A stretch of 58,028 nucleotides of DNA from Candidatus Methylobacter oryzae (GTDB taxonomy: Bacteria > Pseudomonadota > Gammaproteobacteria > Methylococcales > Methylomonadaceae), in NCBI RefSeq assembly GCF_003994235.2, contig NZ_RYFG02000098.1, positions 1 to 58,028 of the forward strand. The letters are read 5' to 3'. This document shows, in pieces, positions 54,982 to 58,028 of the stretch; position 1 is the first letter of the stretch, and every line of letters begins with the position of its first letter. The notes beneath the pieces are model-generated. The model did no database searches, was not told the DNA's origin, and worked only from the letters and a program-made list of their open reading frames with translations. The position numbers and the translations under genes are program-made.

Positions 54982-55971
54982 TTACAGCCAGCCGGCTTTT
55001 TTCAAACGTAAATAAAGCAACAAACTGCACAGCGCCACGCCGCCGATGACGGCCGGATAACTGTACTCCCAATCCAGCTCCGGCATGTGCCTGAAATTCA
55101 TGCCGTACCAACTGAACACCATCGTCGGTATCGCCAAGATAGCCCCCCAACCGGCTAGCCGTTTGACGACTTCGTTCTGGCGCACCGTTTCAAAAGTCAG
55201 GTGCACCTGCATCGCCGCCAATAGCATTTCGCGCATGCCGTGAATCGCCTGGTCGATGCGTTTAATGTGATCGGCAATATCGCGAAAATACACCAGCACG
55301 TCCTTCGGAATAACGCCGCCGTGAAAACGCATCAGCTCATTGCAAATATCGATGACCGGATTTATCGCACTTTCCAACTGCAACAACTCTCGTTTTAATT
55401 CGTAAAGGCCTTCTATCGTTTGCCGGCTGGGCCGGTATGCAAATATTGCCGATTCCAATACATCGAACCGTTCCTGCAAACCGTCGATAACCGGTATATA
55501 GTTATCGACGATAAAATCCATGATCGAATACAGCACAAATCCCGGCCCTTTCGCCAATTGCTGCGGCATGGCTTCGCAGCGCTCCCTGACTTTGCTGTGA
55601 CTGCGCGACGCGCCATGCCTGACTGTCACCAAAAAACGCGGACCGAGGAAAATATGGGTTTCGCCAAACTCGACCTGCTCTTTGGCAAGATGGGCGGTAT
55701 GCAACACCATGAACAGCGATTCGCCGTATTCTTCGATTTTAGGACGCTGGTGCGCGGCGCAGGCATCTTCGATAGCCAAATCATGCAACCCGAATTCCTT
55801 CTGGATTTCGGCTAATAATGCGGCGTTTGCTTCGCGTAACCCCAGCCAGACAAAAGTGTGCTCCCGTTTCAGCACTTCGCTGATGTCTTCGATGGTCACG
55901 TCGCCGATGCTGACGCCGTTTTGATAGGCCACGCACTTCATGACCATGTTGTCGTTTGTTGGTTCAGTCAA
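54982..55971 (-). CDS. corA: CorA-family magnesium/cobalt transporter
   Basis: A 329-residue protein with a large cytoplasmic N-terminal domain and two C-terminal membrane helices, the first ending in the CorA selectivity motif YGMNFRHMPEL. Such proteins form pentameric Mg2+ channels. The frame is complete, with the usual KKAGWL-type positive tail. It lies between mtdB and a lipoprotein gene on the same strand, with a 12-bp gap to the latter. Confidence 0.92.
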   Translation of the reverse strand: MTEPTNDNMVMKCVAYQNGVSIGDVTIEDISEVLKREHTFVWLGLREANAALLAEIQKEFGLHDLAIEDACAAHQRPKIEEYGESLFMVLHTAHLAKEQVEFGETHIFLGPRFLVTVRHGASRSHSKVRERCEAMPQQLAKGPGFVLYSIMDFIVDNYIPVIDGLQERFDVLESAIFAYRPSRQTIEGLYELKRELLQLESAINPVIDICNELMRFHGGVIPKDVLVYFRDIADHIKRIDQAIHGMREMLLAAMQVHLTFETVRQNEVVKRLAGWGAILAIPTMVFSWYGMNFRHMPELDWEYSYPAVIGGVALCSLLLYLRLKKAGWL

Positions 55972-55983
55972 AAGTTTTCCCCG

Positions 55984-57195
55984 TTATTTGGCAATAGTAA
56001 TCGCCGGCGCGCCCTGCTGCGCCAGATCGGTAATAGTCATTTGAAAAATCTGGCATAACAGCCGAAAGCCTTCGCGATTCCATTGATAGCCGGTTTCAGC
56101 TTTAAGCGCGTAGTACCAATCGCCGAACTTCACGCTCATATCGGCTGCCGGCGGTTCGTCATCGCTAACCAGCATAGCCATCGTATACACCGGGTTCTCG
56201 CTGACAATTGGCGTTTGCGGATGTTGGGCAACCGTATATTCGGGATCGTCAGTGATGGACTGTCCGATAAAATTCAACACATTGTGAAAACTGCGTAAGC
56301 GAAAAACCCCGTGTATCGGCCATTCGCCTCCCGGATAACCAGGCCGGATATCGACACTGACATCGTTATCCGCGCCCTGGTCGGCTTCTTCATGCAAACG
56401 TATGCGCTCCTCGTTGCTGAGCGTTGACGGATCGTAATTGGTCAACAGGATATGGCCGGTCACCCGCTTACTTAATATGATTTCCTTACGCTCGGGCCGA
56501 TATTCCACCTTGAATTCTTTTTGCAGTCCGGCCATTTGTTCCGCCGTCAACGATTGGGCGGGCAAAGTCCACTGCTGGTCGAACATCAACGGTTCGACAA
56601 ATAACTTGTGTCTATCCTGGATCGACGACAAGTGCAGTACAGCTTGCCGAAACAACCGGTAGCCTCCGGCATCGGCAGGCTTGTTCAGGTAAATACCGCT
56701 CTGTTCGCCGCTATAAACGCGCAACTCTCCGGACAGCAGGCGCAGCACCAAGTCCACGTCAACGCCCTGCCGCAATAACATGGTCAGTTTGTTTTCCTGA
56801 AATGGCGTCAGCAATCGGCGGGTAAATTCCTCGCCTTCGATCGGCACGATACTGATGGTCGGATTCTCGGAAACCGTGCCGCCAAACACCGGCGTCAATA
56901 ACGAACCGGTCTCGCCGGTAAACGCCGGCGTCGCCCCGGCATTAAATTGAAAATTAAACGTCGCGGCAATATTGGAAATGCCGGTGAAATGCAGCGGTTG
57001 ATGCTGATGGGAGCGGGCAATATTTAACAGCAGCTGTTTCGATAACGTATCTGTCGTTGCCTTGTCGTATTCGATGACCGCATAATCCAGCGCGATCGGT
57101 GAAAAGCAACCTGACAGGCCGCATAAGGCCAGTATCGTCAACCGCTTTGCCAGGGTCCTGGCTAACGCTACCGGCCGGTAGAAATTAAAAATCAT
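55984..57195 (-). CDS. Putative lipoprotein of unknown function (403 aa)
   Basis: Starting at the ATG at 57195 (MIFNFYRPVALART), the N-terminus is a signal peptide ending in the lipobox LCGLSGC, so the mature protein would be a lipoprotein. The rest has no family I can name; IVPIEGEEFTRRLLTPFQEN and GDWYYALKAETGYQWNREGF look like conserved blocks. An upstream Met at 57216 is possible. It ends 12 bp before corA, suggesting co-transcription, but nothing shows a shared function. Confidence 0.65.
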   Translation of the reverse strand: MIFNFYRPVALARTLAKRLTILALCGLSGCFSPIALDYAVIEYDKATTDTLSKQLLLNIARSHQHQPLHFTGISNIAATFNFQFNAGATPAFTGETGSLLTPVFGGTVSENPTISIVPIEGEEFTRRLLTPFQENKLTMLLRQGVDVDLVLRLLSGELRVYSGEQSGIYLNKPADAGGYRLFRQAVLHLSSIQDRHKLFVEPLMFDQQWTLPAQSLTAEQMAGLQKEFKVEYRPERKEIILSKRVTGHILLTNYDPSTLSNEERIRLHEEADQGADNDVSVDIRPGYPGGEWPIHGVFRLRSFHNVLNFIGQSITDDPEYTVAQHPQTPIVSENPVYTMAMLVSDDEPPAADMSVKFGDWYYALKAETGYQWNREGFRLLCQIFQMTITDLAQQGAPAITIAK

Positions 57196-57260
57196 GTCGT
57201 CCTTTGAATTTGACAAAAAATGAAGCTTGCATGCTATCCGCTACTGACATTAAGTTAAGC

Positions 57261-57294
57261 CGTTCGTGGTGAGTTTGTCGAATGAGGCGAACGG
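57261..57294. repeat. Interspersed repeat, TTGTCGAA family
   Basis: CGTTCGTGGTGAGTTTGTCG followed by AATGAGGCGAACGG. It shares the CGTTCGTGGTGAG and TTGTCGAA blocks with 32843-32912 in inverse orientation, and GCCGTTC with 53841-53847. Confidence 0.5.
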
Positions 57295-57422
57295 AACGAG
57301 TTTTAACTTAACGGCAGTGATGCTATACGCACTAAAACCCGGTTAAATTTTATTTGTTAGCGATGTCTTTTACCACCTTCAAAATACCGATAACGCTTCC
57401 GTGACTCAACAATGCCGATTTG

Positions 57423-57788
57423 TCAGGGCGAAACATCCGGCACTTTCTGCTCAAGGATGATTTTACCGGTTTCTAAGCTACACAGTGTAAACCACTCCGC
57501 ATCTTGCTCCGCCTGTATCTCTATCCGCACCCAAAAATCTCCGTGCCGATGTACGATCCGCTGTTTTTCAATAACGCCGGGATGCTGAGCCAGGCTTGCT
57601 CGTCGGCAGGATTCGATGTGGACCTTATTCGAGGGCAGCGCATAACGATCGGCAGTGCCTGAATCCGTACCGGCAGCTTGCTTATAAGTTCCCGGTTTCG
57701 CTAGATTATCCAGTGGGATTGAAAATGCAGCCCGAGCCATAAGGTTCATGGCCAGGATCAAAATAATTTTAATCAATTTGTTAATCAT
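57423..57788 (-). CDS. Small exported hypothetical protein
   Basis: A 121-residue protein with a signal peptide (MINKLIKIILILAMNLMARA, cleavage probably before FSIPLD) and a mature part with two Cys (SCRRAS, TLCSLET) that could form a disulfide. I recognise no family. It is preceded by GAGGTG about 7 bp upstream and has no close neighbour on the same strand. Confidence 0.6.
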   Translation of the reverse strand: MINKLIKIILILAMNLMARAAFSIPLDNLAKPGTYKQAAGTDSGTADRYALPSNKVHIESCRRASLAQHPGVIEKQRIVHRHGDFWVRIEIQAEQDAEWFTLCSLETGKIILEQKVPDVSP

Positions 57789-57936
57789 GAAAGCACCTCG
57801 CAGAAACTTACATGGGAAACAATGCTTAAATTGCCCCGACGCAACCAGGGGATTTATTACTCGCGATGCGCAAACCGATTGCGCATGAATAGCTGATACC
57901 TTAAAAAAGCCGTAAACGGAAGATAATTAACTAAAT

Positions 57937-58028
57937 TTTATACCCAAAGGGCATAAGTTTCGTTTGAGCGGACGAGCCGCTCAACTCAGCTTTATACCCA
58001 AAGGGCATAAGTTTCGTTTGAGCGGACG
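57937..58028. repeat. 54-bp tandem direct repeat, cut by the window end
   Basis: A unit beginning TTTATACCCAAAGGGCATAA is present at 57937-57990 and again from 57991 to the window end (38 of 54 bases visible, identical). Each unit contains two dyads, ATACCC/GGCATA around AAAG and GAGCGG/CCGCTC around ACGAG. More copies may follow outside the window. Confidence 0.75.

Noticed and set aside
57937-58028. Start of a CRISPR array
   Set aside because: The whole 54-bp unit is repeated without variable spacers and no cas gene is near; it is a tandem repeat.

Overview
The window looks like a chromosomal segment of a gammaproteobacterial methanotroph or methylotroph (order Methylococcales is my inference). 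It carries mtdB, an NAD(P)-dependent methylene-tetrahydromethanopterin dehydrogenase typical of methylotrophs. It also has the usual gammaproteobacterial backbone mnmG-rsmG-parA-parB-atpIBEFHAGDC-glmU-glmS, read on the minus strand from about 26.6 kb down to 11.8 kb. Palindromic interspersed repeats are common, and several genes are clearly foreign.

Layout. (1) 1-2150: two rRNA-operon-like promoters fire leftward out of the window. Next to them are debris of IS3, ISAs1 and IS4 elements around an intact fic gene, a short truncated ORF, and the 3' half of a tRNA-Lys gene with its CCA end and terminator, probably an old integration site. (2) 2.6-4.2 kb: island-like genes of unknown function and a DUF4326 protein. 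(3) 4.3-11.7 kb: two tandem Tn7-like transposons at attTn7 downstream of glmS. The inner element (B, 7548-11731) has both ends, a 5-bp duplication CTTGC, intact tnsA, truncated tnsB and foreign cargo. The outer element (A, right end at 7542) keeps only broken tnsA, tnsB and tnsC. (4) 11.8-26.6 kb: the housekeeping block, with an internally deleted ParB paralogue (mini-ParB) between parA and parB. (5) 26.6-32.8 kb: an accessory region with two toxin-antitoxin loci (one decayed), a very large AT-rich Avs-type STAND antiphage NTPase, and a vapBC-like pair directly upstream of it.

(6) 33-44 kb: a type II P-type ATPase; a UPF0182 membrane protein; an Rsd/AlgQ sigma-factor regulator; a divergent unit made of a SufR-like iron-sulfur regulator facing a truncated haemoglobin and a [2Fe-2S]/FAD reductase (in effect a split flavohaemoglobin); a nucleosidase-like protein; and DUF2782-thrB-sirB2. 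(7) 44.2-53.5 kb: the kdpFABCDE potassium-uptake locus, interrupted between kdpB and kdpC by a palindromic repeat, a vapBC module and a 15-codon kdpC stub. (8) 53.9-58.0 kb: mtdB, corA, a large lipoprotein, a small exported protein and the start of a 54-bp tandem repeat cut by the window edge.

How it works together: the backbone covers replication and partition, tRNA and rRNA modification, ATP synthesis and UDP-GlcNAc synthesis. The 3' end of glmS is the docking site for the Tn7-like elements, and because glmS reads toward them, any transcript running past it would enter tnsA through a conserved hairpin. The accessory stretches carry defence, addiction and transposition functions. All coordinates and motifs come from reading the sequence; family names rest on recognised motifs, not on database searches.
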